Source: Coprobacter secundus
GTDB taxonomy: Bacteria; Bacteroidota; Bacteroidia; Bacteroidales; Coprobacteraceae
NCBI GenBank assembly: GCA_000803105.1
Contig: JTDA01000005.1
Location: 196,845 to 260,844 of the forward strand
Direction of reading: 5' to 3'
Length of the DNA stretch: 64,000 bases
How positions within the stretch are numbered: position 1 is the stretch's first letter; every line of letters begins with the position of its first letter. Positions 53,645 through 61,818 of the stretch are shown piece after piece. The notes under the pieces are model-generated. The model saw nothing but the letters and a program-made list of their open reading frames with translations, made no database searches and was not told the origin of the DNA. Position numbers and translations under genes: made by a program.

Positions 53645-53896
53645 ATGAATTTTCTTTGGTATATTATTATTGGTATTGTTGCTGGGTATTTAGCTGGAAC
53701 TATTATGAGAGGTGGAGGCTTTGGCTTAGTTATCAATCTTATTCTTGGAGTGGTAGGAGGTGTTCTTGGAGGTTGGGTATTTGGTCTGTTCGGGATTACG
53801 GCTACAGGTATTATTGGTAGTCTTATAACATCTGTTATAGGAGCAATACTTGTTTTGTGGTTGGCAACGTTATTTTATCGGCCTAAATCTAAATAG
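53645..53896 (+). CDS. GlsB/YeaQ/YmgE family stress-response membrane protein
   Basis: 83 aa from the MNFLWYI start; the frame is open 27 nt further up but that stretch is not family-like. Three glycine-rich membrane segments: IIIGIVAGYLAGTIMRG, GLVINLILGVVGGVLGGWVFG, and GIIGSLITSVIGAILVLWLATLF. These are typical of the transglycosylase-associated/YeaQ family, which are inner-membrane proteins induced by general stress; molecular role unclear. Confidence 0.9.
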   Translation: MNFLWYIIIGIVAGYLAGTIMRGGGFGLVINLILGVVGGVLGGWVFGLFGITATGIIGSLITSVIGAILVLWLATLFYRPKSK

Positions 53897-53973
53897 AAAG
53901 AAGGTTGACAAACTTTTATGACGTTTGATATTTTTCATAATGTAATGATGTATTATATATGAAATAGAAAAGT

Positions 53974-54019
53974 ATTCCCGGATAAAAAATTGTTATATAT
54001 TTTTTGTCCGGGAATTTTG
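53974..54019. terminator. Bidirectional terminator between GlsB-like and YtxH-like genes
   Basis: ATTCCCGGATAAAAAA (53974-53989) pairs with TTTTTTGTCCGGGAAT (54000-54015) with one mismatch, then TTTT. It lies between the two convergent genes. Confidence 0.85.
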
Positions 54020-54057
54020 GTGAATCGCTTATGTTTTTAGCCAGTTAATCTGGGTAT

Positions 54058-54330
54058 TTATTTTTTGACTTTTTGACTTGCCTTCTCTACTGCAGCATTG
54101 AGATTTTCGGTTTGTTCGTTAATTGCTTCTTTAGTGCTTTCCCATTTATCCAAAGCTTTTTTCATACCTTTCTCAACTTGTCCAGAAGCTTTGTTGATAG
54201 CTTTGTCAAAGGATTTACGGGTACTATGTATTTTCCTTTTTAGCTTGCAGTTAGAGTTTTGGTTGCAAGCGATAAAAGCCGCTGCACCAACAGCAGCTCC
54301 GGCTATTGCCAACAAAATGATTTTTTTCAT
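54058..54330 (-). CDS. YtxH-like small exported coiled-coil protein
   Basis: 90 aa. Hydrophobic N-terminus (LLAIAGAAVGAAAFIAC) with a possible lipobox cysteine, then a lysine-rich amphipathic helix (KLKRKIHSTRKSFDKAINKASGQVEKGMKKALDKWE) to the end. It resembles YtxH-like/gas-vesicle-type stress proteins of Bacteroidota. Convergent with the GlsB-like gene, which is also a stress-type membrane protein. Confidence 0.65.
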   Translation of the reverse strand: MKKIILLAIAGAAVGAAAFIACNQNSNCKLKRKIHSTRKSFDKAINKASGQVEKGMKKALDKWESTKEAINEQTENLNAAVEKASQKVKK

Positions 54331-54577
54331 ATTCTTATACTTTTAATAAATACTATGTTATTATACGAACAATTGATGTATAAGGTATGTTTGTTCTATT
54401 TTCTAAAATATGCACTAAAAATTGATAAATATAAAGTAATGAAAAATGCGATAGTATATAATGGATTCTGAAATTGGTTTAGGTTTTGAGATATTGAAAA
54501 TTAATAATGGAAAAAGAAATAAAAATTTTTCTTTTCAGATATATTTACTGTAGATATAATTAGATTTTAATTTTGTA

Positions 54578-54585
54578 TATTTTTG
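54578..54585 (+). promoter_or_regulatory. -7 promoter box of the urea transporter gene
   Basis: TATTTTTG, a TAnnTTTG match 18 nt before the ATG at 54603. It shows that in-frame upstream starts (54573) lie outside the transcript. Confidence 0.45.
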
Positions 54586-54602
54586 TGGTCAAATTTCAAA
54601 AT

Positions 54603-55484
54603 ATGAGTAAAGAAATATTGTTGATAATAGGCCGAGGAATTGGGCAAGTAATGTTTCAAAATAATGCATTTTCTGGATTGTTAATGTTGATAGGTATTGC
54701 ATGTAATTCTTTGCTTTTAGCTTTTTTGGCTTTGGCCGGTAATGTTGTAAGTACTTTAATGGCTCTGTTAGCAGGCTATTCTAAAGATGATATACGAAAT
54801 GGTCTGTATGGTTTTAATGGTACATTAGTAGGTATAGCGATTGGGGTATTTATGAAAATAAATTTTATTTCTATATTTCTATTGATATTGGCTTCATGCT
54901 TTTCAACTTGGGTAACTAATTTGTTTAGTCGTCAAGAAAAATTACCTGGTTTTACAGCCCCTTTTATTATTACAATTTGGTTGTTATTGATAAGTTGTCA
55001 TTATTTGTGTCCGTTTTTATTTTTATCTTCTGTTTCTGGAGTTATAGAACAATCTGCTGATTTGTTTCGAGCTTTTAGTTTGAATATGGGACAAGTTATG
55101 TTGCAAGGAAATAGTGTACTTACAGGATTATTTTTTTTGATAGGTATTTTTATAAATTCTCGGATAAATGCTATATATGCGATTTTAGGGGCTGTAATTC
55201 CATTGATGATGGTTTTGTGGTGTAAAGACGATTATTCTGCGTTCAATACGGGGATGTTGGGGTACAATGGAGTACTTTGTTGTATTGCTATAGGAGATCG
55301 GTCAAAAACGGGAATCGTATTTGCAACATTATCAGTATTTCTTTCGATTATATTGCAAGTAATTGGCATGAATTTAGATGTTACTACATTGACGGCTCCA
55401 TTTGTCCTTTCTGTATGGATAGTTTTAGGCATACGGTATATTACCTTAAAAAAGTATTGCGATTTGGAAAATGCCTGCGATTGA
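54603..55484 (+). CDS. Urea transporter (UT family)
   Basis: 293 aa from MSKEILL. It has two homologous halves, as in UT channels: half 1 with GIGQVMFQNNAFSGLLMLIGI and YGFNGTLVGIAIG, half 2 with NMGQVMLQGNSVLTGLFFLIGI and LGYNGVLCCIAIG. There are about ten membrane segments. UT proteins let urea pass selectively across the inner membrane. No urease gene is in the window, so the fate of the urea is unknown. The assignment rests on the repeated Q-N and NG motifs and is firm. Confidence 0.9.
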   Translation: MSKEILLIIGRGIGQVMFQNNAFSGLLMLIGIACNSLLLAFLALAGNVVSTLMALLAGYSKDDIRNGLYGFNGTLVGIAIGVFMKINFISIFLLILASCFSTWVTNLFSRQEKLPGFTAPFIITIWLLLISCHYLCPFLFLSSVSGVIEQSADLFRAFSLNMGQVMLQGNSVLTGLFFLIGIFINSRINAIYAILGAVIPLMMVLWCKDDYSAFNTGMLGYNGVLCCIAIGDRSKTGIVFATLSVFLSIILQVIGMNLDVTTLTAPFVLSVWIVLGIRYITLKKYCDLENACD

Positions 55485-55667
55485 GATAGATTGGATTTGT
55501 TTGTGTAAAATTACTTTTTGTCTGGCTTTATTTATAATCTTTTTGATTTCATTCATATTTAATTATGGCATTAATGAGGAACAAAGAGGAATGTGCTCTA
55601 TGCTATATAGAGATTCTATTTTAGGTAGAATTTCTGTATAGTTTTTTCTCTTTGTAAATCCATTTGG

Positions 55668-56291
55668 TTAAGCCTTTTGTGCGATAATACATAGGTTTTC
55701 TTTTTTTCGATGATGTATAATAATGTTAGTAAATCCACATTTTTGAAGTATTGATTCTAATTGGTGTGCTGGATGTACAATCATTCCATCAATTCGGCTG
55801 GTCCATGTTTCATTGTTGGGGTCACTCATTTCGCAGCAGATAAGAAAATAGTTGTTCTTTTTTAGTACTCTGGCGATTTCTGTAAACGAGAGATTTAAAT
55901 CATCCCAAAAATAAATAGTTTCAAAAGCTGTTACTACATTGAACATCTCATTTTCGTATGGAAGTTTGTTTACACTTCCTATGTGGACAAAGCAACGAGT
56001 CCCTAAAAATTTTTTGTTTTTCTTTTGGGCGAAAAGTACACTTTCAGGTGATATATCCAAACCGTAAACTTTTCCTTTTGGACAGTATTCCAGCATCTTT
56101 TCTAGATTTGCTCCTCCTCCGCAACCGATATCTAATACATTCCAGTTTACTTGCCAATTTAATTGAGACATTCCCCATAGGGATAGTTTAGAATGACCTA
56201 TATTCATTCCTCGTAGAATCATTCTTCCGAAGAAGCCCTCAGGTTTACGAGTATTCTGCAAAATTTTGTTGATAAAACTTTTCTTTCTCAT
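55668..56291 (-). CDS. Class I SAM-dependent methyltransferase
   Basis: 207 aa from the MRKKSFINK start. An upstream extension of 29 codons is open but runs through two TACATTTG boxes and is rejected. The Rossmann SAM-binding motif VLDIGCGGGANLEKML (about 50-65), an acidic motif VYGLDISPESV, and motif IV-like VVTAFETIYFWDDL are visible. Substrate unknown; the layout resembles UbiE/small-molecule methyltransferases. The region from its stop to the urea transporter stop (55485-55667) is non-coding. Confidence 0.9.
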   Translation of the reverse strand: MRKKSFINKILQNTRKPEGFFGRMILRGMNIGHSKLSLWGMSQLNWQVNWNVLDIGCGGGANLEKMLEYCPKGKVYGLDISPESVLFAQKKNKKFLGTRCFVHIGSVNKLPYENEMFNVVTAFETIYFWDDLNLSFTEIARVLKKNNYFLICCEMSDPNNETWTSRIDGMIVHPAHQLESILQKCGFTNIIIHHRKKENLCIIAQKA

Positions 56292-56355
56292 TTTATTGTT
56301 ATATGTGTTATTATGAGAATGCAAGTTAAAGGGGGGAGCTGTAAAATACAATACC

Positions 56356-56383
56356 CAAATGTAGTTAATTTTAAACAAATGTA
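56356..56383 (-). promoter_or_regulatory. Two tandem -7 boxes upstream of the methyltransferase
   Basis: The minus strand reads TACATTTG at 56383-56376 and again at 56363-56356, both exact TAnnTTTG matches 20 nt apart. Either could drive the methyltransferase gene starting at 56291. Confidence 0.4.
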
Positions 56384-56483
56384 GACTTTACTATGGAGAA
56401 TCTACATTTATTTTTAAGTGTAGTCAATTATATATTTGGGGGAATATTTTTAGAGAGAGGGATGTAAATTTTGTGTAGTGCTT

Positions 56484-56828
56484 TTATTGTTTCGAATCTT
56501 TTTCTATTATTTGGGGAATAAGAATTGCAGTGTACAGTTGTAATATGGCTGCAACGGTTAAAAGGAGAATCCATTCTGTACGAGTTTTAAACATAAAATA
56601 AGAGGCTGCGACCAATAATAGGGCAGACAGAGTTTCCATTCGGTAGAGCCGTTTGAGTCTAAAATTGGTACCTTCGTAACGGAATGTCAAACGACAGACA
56701 GCGATTCCTGCAGCTCCTAATGCAAAAATATATGGTACAGCAAACCATCCAGTAATATATAATGCTGCGGCTATTAATACACATATGGCAGATAAAAGAA
56801 AAATCGTATTACGGGTCTTATTGTTCAT
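56484..56828 (-). CDS. Small four-helix membrane protein, function unknown
   Basis: 114 aa with four predicted membrane helices (FLLSAICVLIAAALYITGW, VPYIFALGAAGIAVCRL, LSALLLVAASYFMF, ILLLTVAAILQLYTAIL). It overlaps the end of the DivIC-like gene by 11 nt on the same strand, so the two are translationally coupled; this pairing is what I would expect to be conserved. I do not recognise a named family. Confidence 0.7.
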   Translation of the reverse strand: MNNKTRNTIFLLSAICVLIAAALYITGWFAVPYIFALGAAGIAVCRLTFRYEGTNFRLKRLYRMETLSALLLVAASYFMFKTRTEWILLLTVAAILQLYTAILIPQIIEKDSKQ

Positions 56829-57144
56829 TATTGTTTTTTTCTACTTCTATAATATAAATGTCTTCGTTTGGTTTTTTCATTAGATATTGTTCTCGAGCAA
56901 ATTTTTCTAAGTTTTCACTGTTTGAGCGTAATTCATTCAAGCGGCGGTTACTTTCGTCTATTACGTGTTGGTAATGTTCTATATCTCCCTTTAGTTGTCG
57001 TATTTTACGGTTATAAGCAAAACTTTGTAAAAAGCTGTTATCATCGACAAATATCATAATAATGATAAAAGTAAGGGCAAGAATTTTAACCAAAGATAGA
57101 TGCTTTTGTGCAAATATTCTATATTTAAGTAACCTTTTTTTCAT
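56818..57144 (-). CDS. FtsB/DivIC-like septum formation protein
   Basis: 108 aa. Short basic cytoplasmic N-terminus, one membrane segment (about 20-38, ILALTFIIIMIFV), then a coiled coil (about 48-85, NRKIRQLKGDIEHYQHVIDESNRRLNELRSN) followed by the family's conserved LEKFAREQYLMKKPNEDIYIIE. FtsB/DivIC bridges FtsL and FtsQ in the divisome. Its -7 box lies at 57175-57168. Confidence 0.9.
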   Translation of the reverse strand: MKKRLLKYRIFAQKHLSLVKILALTFIIIMIFVDDNSFLQSFAYNRKIRQLKGDIEHYQHVIDESNRRLNELRSNSENLEKFAREQYLMKKPNEDIYIIEVEKNNNEQ

Positions 57145-57167
57145 TTTTTGTCGATAAATTATTTTTA

Positions 57168-57175
57168 CAAACGTA
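57168..57175 (-). promoter_or_regulatory. -7 promoter box of the DivIC-like gene
   Basis: The minus strand reads TACGTTTG, a TAnnTTTG match 24 nt upstream of the start. Confidence 0.5.
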
Positions 57176-57320
57176 CATAATCTTTTTTGTTTGCGAAAGT
57201 AATCGTTTCATTTTAAGGTTATGTTTAAATATTTCTCACATTTTTATAGATAGGAATTAATTTTGTGTATTATTCTGCATTAAATATCGGGAAAATTTAC
57301 GTATTGGGAGGAATTTCTTG

Positions 57321-57349
57321 TTGATTGTTCATCATTATTTGTACCTTTG
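57321..57349 (+). promoter_or_regulatory. Promoter of coaX
   Basis: TTG at 57321-57323, an 18-nt spacer and TACCTTTG at 57342-57349. Transcription should start near 57355, downstream of the in-frame ATG at 57325, which rules that ATG out. Confidence 0.65.
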
Positions 57350-57369
57350 TGCGCAAAATTTTGAAACAA

Positions 57370-58098
57370 GTGAATTTAATCATTGATCAAGGAAATACAA
57401 CGATAAAGTTAGCAGTCTTCAATGCTTTTGCACTTGAAACATTGATTACTTATGATACTTGGAATGAGCCGGTCATAGAAGATTTTTTATCTGGTTATGA
57501 TATTGAAGCTTGTATATATTCTTCTGTGGCTCGTAAATGTGATGAGCATGTAGATTTTTTTCGAAATCGAATACCGATGTTTCATCTATTTTCATCTGAC
57601 AGTCGCTTGCCTATACGTATAGGATATCGTACTCCTAATACTCTAGGTTTAGACCGGATAGCCGGAGTAGTAGGGGCTTATTATGAAAAGCCGGGAGTGC
57701 CTATATTGGTAATTGACGCAGGAACGGCTATTACATATGATTTACTTTTGGCTGACGGGCTTTTTGTAGGGGGGAATATTGCTTCTGGAATACAAATGCG
57801 CTTTAAGGCTTTGCATACGTTTACGGGACGTTTGCCTTTGGTTTCATTTGAGGGAGATATTCCTTTTTTGGGAGATGATACGTTTGCGGCTATTCGTGCG
57901 GGTGTAATTCGAGGAGCATGTTATGAAGTAGAGGGGTATATACGAGATTTGACCCATAAATATCCTGGGCTTTTGATTTTTTTAACGGGCGGAGACGCTT
58001 TTTTATTTGCCGAACGGTTAAAAACTCCCATCTTTGTAGATAAAAATATCGTAATAAAAGGTTTGAATAGAATACTATATTATAATGTTGAAAAATAA
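57370..58098 (+). CDS. coaX: Type III pantothenate kinase
   Basis: 242 aa from a GTG start at 57370 (first residues MNLIIDQGNTTIKLAVF). CoaX motifs are clear: the phosphate-binding IIDQGNTTIK at the N-terminus, TPNTLGLDRIAGVVGAY (about 88-105), VIDAGTAITYDLL (about 115-127), GGNIASGIQMRF, and LTGGDAFLFA near the C-terminus. It phosphorylates pantothenate in coenzyme A synthesis and, as a type III enzyme, is not inhibited by CoA. The start choice follows from the promoter at 57342-57349. Its end overlaps the next gene by 14 nt. Confidence 0.93.
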   Translation: MNLIIDQGNTTIKLAVFNAFALETLITYDTWNEPVIEDFLSGYDIEACIYSSVARKCDEHVDFFRNRIPMFHLFSSDSRLPIRIGYRTPNTLGLDRIAGVVGAYYEKPGVPILVIDAGTAITYDLLLADGLFVGGNIASGIQMRFKALHTFTGRLPLVSFEGDIPFLGDDTFAAIRAGVIRGACYEVEGYIRDLTHKYPGLLIFLTGGDAFLFAERLKTPIFVDKNIVIKGLNRILYYNVEK

Positions 58099-59362
58099 AG
58101 TCATAATTATTGCGCTTATTGGTGCTCTTTACAGTATTGGGATAATGGCCCAGAATAATACAAACTCTCCTTATTCACGTTACGGATACGGTATTCTAGA
58201 TGATAATTCATTTGGTATGGGCCGTGCGATGGGAGGAATTGGGTATGGCTTGCGTTCGGCTCGTCAGATAAATGTGAAAAACCCAGCTTCTTATGCAGCA
58301 ATGGATTCTTTGACGTTTTTGTTTGATTTTGGAGTAAATCTTCAAAATGTTTGGATGAAAGAGATTCCTACTGGGGCGAAAGAATCTCAAATAAATGGAA
58401 ATCTTGAATATATAGCAATGCAGTTTCCTTTAGGAAAAAATATTGCTGCCAGTTTAGGTTTGTTGCCTTTTTCTTATGTGGGTTACAGTTATGGAGGGAC
58501 GATTAATAATGGCTCGGAATCAAAATTAGGAGAAGGTGGTATAAATCAAGCTTATGCAGGAGTGAGTGTAAATGTTTACAAAGGATTTTCTTTAGGAGCT
58601 AATATCAGCTATCTTTTTGGAAATATAGTACATGATAATTATATTATACCGAGTAACCAGAATACGATTGACGGAATAATTGAAAATAAACTCCATGTGT
58701 CAGATTTTCATGTTGAATTTGGAGCTCAATATACTTATAAAATTAATGAAAAAGATAAGTTTACTATAGGGGCAGTTTATTCTCCTAAGAAAGCTTTGTT
58801 GGGACATGAGTATAGGACAGAGCAAGTTTATAGTAGTTCCTCTTCATCTACAGCATCTCAAGTCGAGAAATCGGATACCACTTCATTAAAGGGTAATTAT
58901 GAGATAGCTTCGACATATGGTCTTGGATTTACTTATTCTCGAGATAATTTGTTTACGGTGGGGGCTGATGTTACTTTTCAGGATTGGAAAGATACTCGCT
59001 ATGCAGGTCGTACCGATACTTTAAATAATCGGATAAAAGTCGCTGTTGGAGGTGAATACATCCCTAATATTCTTTCTCGTAATTATTTAAAACGGATACG
59101 ATATCGTTTAGGAGCTTTTTATAACCAGTCTTATTTGAAGGTGAGTGATGCGTCTACGAATTCTTCAATGAATATGCGTGAGGTAGGAGTTAGTTGTGGT
59201 TTTGGTCTTCCTATTAAGAGTGATAAATCTATTGTGAATCTTGGACTTGAATATGTTAATCGACGTACAACGCCACAGGCATTGATTACAGAAAATTATT
59301 TAAGAGTTTCGGTAAGTCTTACTTTTAATGAGTTCTGGTTTTTTAAACGTAAATTTGAATAG
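58085..59362 (+). CDS. Outer-membrane beta-barrel protein (FadL/OmpP1-like)
   Basis: 425 aa with a signal peptide (YSIGIMAQN). The mature protein starts NTNSPYSRYGYGILDDNSFGMGRAMGGIGYGLRS, a pattern common in Bacteroidota barrels related to OmpP1/FadL. Alternating beta strands follow, and it ends WFFKRKFE, so the terminal aromatic signal is weak. It overlaps coaX by 14 nt, so the two are coupled. Ligand unknown. Confidence 0.75.
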   Translation: MLKNKVIIIALIGALYSIGIMAQNNTNSPYSRYGYGILDDNSFGMGRAMGGIGYGLRSARQINVKNPASYAAMDSLTFLFDFGVNLQNVWMKEIPTGAKESQINGNLEYIAMQFPLGKNIAASLGLLPFSYVGYSYGGTINNGSESKLGEGGINQAYAGVSVNVYKGFSLGANISYLFGNIVHDNYIIPSNQNTIDGIIENKLHVSDFHVEFGAQYTYKINEKDKFTIGAVYSPKKALLGHEYRTEQVYSSSSSSTASQVEKSDTTSLKGNYEIASTYGLGFTYSRDNLFTVGADVTFQDWKDTRYAGRTDTLNNRIKVAVGGEYIPNILSRNYLKRIRYRLGAFYNQSYLKVSDASTNSSMNMREVGVSCGFGLPIKSDKSIVNLGLEYVNRRTTPQALITENYLRVSVSLTFNEFWFFKRKFE

Positions 59363-59385
59363 TATAATTGTTACATAAAAATTTT

Positions 59386-59425
59386 ATATGATTTTGTTTC
59401 TTATGGAGCAAAATCATATTTTTTA
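59386..59425 (+). terminator. Terminator of the coaX operon
   Basis: ATATGATTTTG (59386-59396) pairs with CAAAATCATAT (59409-59419), followed by TTTTT. Confidence 0.82.
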
Positions 59426-59758
59426 TAAATAAAGGCTAAATATTTGTTGAATTTTGGAATGTATTATTTGCTGTTTTAAGTAGACGAAAGTTTTTGATTA
59501 GCTATTATTTATTTGTGAATCTAATTCATTATTGAGGGTAATAATGAGGTGTAAAGTGGAGATATGGAATGTACTTTAAAAAAATAGCGAGTTATTTTTA
59601 TTTTGTTATAATTAAGCTATGGAATGAAGTTTGAAAATAGTTGGATCTATTAAATTTTGATATAAATATTAGATTCTATATCATGAATTCGCTAAATTTG
59701 TAATCAAAATATTGCCTTTTATAGTGAATTATTTTGAAAAGAGGCAAAATCTAAGTGA
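59426..59758. other. Intergenic stretch upstream of lptC, no gene seen
   Basis: AT-rich, no ORF or hairpin of note. It must carry the lptC promoter, which I cannot identify with confidence. Confidence 0.4.
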
Positions 59759-60451
59759 ATGGGTAATTCTGAATTTACAACATATACTCGAAATAAGACG
59801 TTGGCAGGTATATATGTCGCGTTGTCTGTCGCAGTTTTTGTATCTGTTTTCTTTTCTTCATGTGAGAAAAAAATAAAAAATGAAGTAGTTAAAGGGTTTA
59901 CCGATATTAAGAAAGTTCCTACTCTGCGTACACTTGATGTGACTACAATGATTTCGGATTCGGGTATAACTCGTTATAAAATAGTTGCTAAAGAATGGCT
60001 GATGTTTGAGAATGCAGATGAGCCGTATTGGTATTTTCCTCAAGGAATATATGTCGAGCAATTTGATTCACTTTTTAAGACAGAAGCTTTTATTATTGGA
60101 GATACAGCTATTTATCATAAGAATAAGCAATTATGGGAATTGAATGGTAATGTTCGTATGGAAAATGTGAAAGATGAAATATTCCTTACTCAACAACTGT
60201 TTTGGAACCAACGCAAACAAGAAATCTATTCGGATAGTGATATTCATATTCAGCGAGTTGATAAAATAATCGAAGGGAAGGGTTTCGTTTCTAATGAATC
60301 TATGACGCGTTATACAATAAAACAGACTAATGGAATTTTTCCTATGAAAGAAGGCGAAGCTCAGTCTTCTCAAAAAAATGATAGTGCTCGTATGGCTGCT
60401 CGAAATAATGCTAAACATTATGCACCTAAACAGGAAGGAGGAGCTCAATGA
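59759..60451 (+). CDS. lptC: LPS export periplasmic protein LptC (lipoprotein form)
   Basis: 230 aa. N-terminal hydrophobic segment ending in a lipobox-like FFSSCEKKIKN. Then the LptC/OstA jelly-roll: TTMISDSGITRYKIVAKEWLMFENADEPYWYFPQGIYVEQFD, NGNVRMENVKDEIFLTQQLFWNQRKQEIYSD. LptC passes lipopolysaccharide from the LptBFG transporter toward LptA. The C-terminal tail (about 200-230) is low-complexity and charged. Its stop overlaps the next start (ATGA). Confidence 0.88.
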   Translation: MGNSEFTTYTRNKTLAGIYVALSVAVFVSVFFSSCEKKIKNEVVKGFTDIKKVPTLRTLDVTTMISDSGITRYKIVAKEWLMFENADEPYWYFPQGIYVEQFDSLFKTEAFIIGDTAIYHKNKQLWELNGNVRMENVKDEIFLTQQLFWNQRKQEIYSDSDIHIQRVDKIIEGKGFVSNESMTRYTIKQTNGIFPMKEGEAQSSQKNDSARMAARNNAKHYAPKQEGGAQ

Positions 60452-61710
60452 CGGCTATTGTCTGGATTGTAGTGGTATCTTTGATTTTTTCAGCCTTTTT
60501 TTCAGGGATGGAGATTGCTTTTGTATCGTCCAATAGGGTTCGTTTTGAACTGGATATGAAGAAGGAAACTCTTTTGGGCCGAGTGTTGAATTTGTTTTAT
60601 CATCATCAGGAACAATTTATTTCTACTATGTTGGTGGGTAATAATATTGCATTAGTGATTTATGGTATTGGCATGGCTGAATTACTTTCTCCTGTATTGT
60701 CTTATATATATGATAATGATATATTTGTTTTGTTAAGCCAAACATTGTTATCGACCTTGCTTATTTTGTTGACTGCCGAATTTTTTCCTAAAACTTTATT
60801 TCGTATAAATCCGAATTCGGTACTTCGTTTTTTTGCATTACCTGTGTATCCGATATATTTGATTTTATATCCTCTTTCGAAATTGACATCTTTGTTTTCA
60901 AAAGGAGTGTTGTGGCTAAGTGGGGTTAAAATATCAAACCATCAGGAAGAGAATGCAATGAGCAAAGTCGACCTTGATTTTTTCATACAGCAAAGTATTG
61001 ATGAAGCAGATAATGAGCAGGAAGTCGAGACTGAAATGAAGATATTTCGGAATGCCTTAGACTTTTCTAATGTCAAGTTAAGAGATTGTATGATACCCAG
61101 AAACGAAATTGTTGCTGTAGACAGGGATAAGACAATGAGGCAAGAACTTATATCGACTTTTATAGAGACAGGCCTTTCTAAAATAATTGTTTATAAAGAG
61201 AATATTGATGATATAGTTGGTTATATACATTCTTCTGAAATGTTTAAGCAATCAGTAGATTGGCGTGTTCATATAAAACCTATTTTGCAAGTGCCTGAAA
61301 CTATGTTGGCATCGAAATTGATGAAAAGCTTGATGCAGCAGAAACGAAGTATTGCTGTTGTGATAGACGAATTCGGCGGGACCAGTGGTATTATTACATT
61401 AGAAGACCTCCTTGAAGAAATATGTGGTGATATAGAAGATGAGCACGATATTCGTAATTATGTATCACAGAAAGTTGGTGAAAATGAGTACCTTTTCTCG
61501 GGACGATTGGAAATAGAGAAAATAAATGAGATGTATGATTTGGAGATACCTGAATCTGATGAATATCAGACTATAGCAGGATATATTTTGTATCATCATA
61601 AAACTATACCACAACAGGGGGAGATTGTGGAGATTGGACCTTATAAATTTAAAATACTAAAGAGGAATGCAACAAAAATAGAGATTGTCAGAATGAAAAT
61701 GGAGAAATAA
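60448..61710 (+). CDS. CNNM/CBS-domain transporter (CorC/HlyC, GldE-like)
   Basis: 420 aa. An N-terminal CNNM (DUF21) domain with about four membrane helices (1-185, FFSGMEIAFVSSNRVRFE, STMLVGNNIALVIYG, TAEFFPKTLFRINP). Two CBS domains (about 205-330, RDCMIPRNEIVAVDRD, IAVVIDEFGGTSGIITLEDLLEEICGDIEDE). A C-terminal CorC/HlyC domain (about 345-420). Family members export Mg2+/Co2+ or related ions; in gliding Bacteroidota a relative is called GldE. It overlaps lptC by 4 nt. Confidence 0.9.
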   Translation: MTAIVWIVVVSLIFSAFFSGMEIAFVSSNRVRFELDMKKETLLGRVLNLFYHHQEQFISTMLVGNNIALVIYGIGMAELLSPVLSYIYDNDIFVLLSQTLLSTLLILLTAEFFPKTLFRINPNSVLRFFALPVYPIYLILYPLSKLTSLFSKGVLWLSGVKISNHQEENAMSKVDLDFFIQQSIDEADNEQEVETEMKIFRNALDFSNVKLRDCMIPRNEIVAVDRDKTMRQELISTFIETGLSKIIVYKENIDDIVGYIHSSEMFKQSVDWRVHIKPILQVPETMLASKLMKSLMQQKRSIAVVIDEFGGTSGIITLEDLLEEICGDIEDEHDIRNYVSQKVGENEYLFSGRLEIEKINEMYDLEIPESDEYQTIAGYILYHHKTIPQQGEIVEIGPYKFKILKRNATKIEIVRMKMEK

Positions 61711-61754
61711 ACGATTTTTTTTATTATTCATCACGGATATAAAGGCATTTTTTG

Positions 61755-61762
61755 TATCTTCG
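61755..61762 (+). promoter_or_regulatory. -7 promoter box of the PpiD-like gene
   Basis: TATCTTCG, seven of eight matches to TAnnTTTG, 57 nt before the start codon, in the same sequence context (TCTTCGTGCGC) as the coaX box (CCTTTGTGCGC). Confidence 0.4.
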
Positions 61763-61818
61763 TGCGCTTACTTGAAATAAGAAAACAAAAAATAAAACTA
61801 ATAAACATAAACTAGTAA

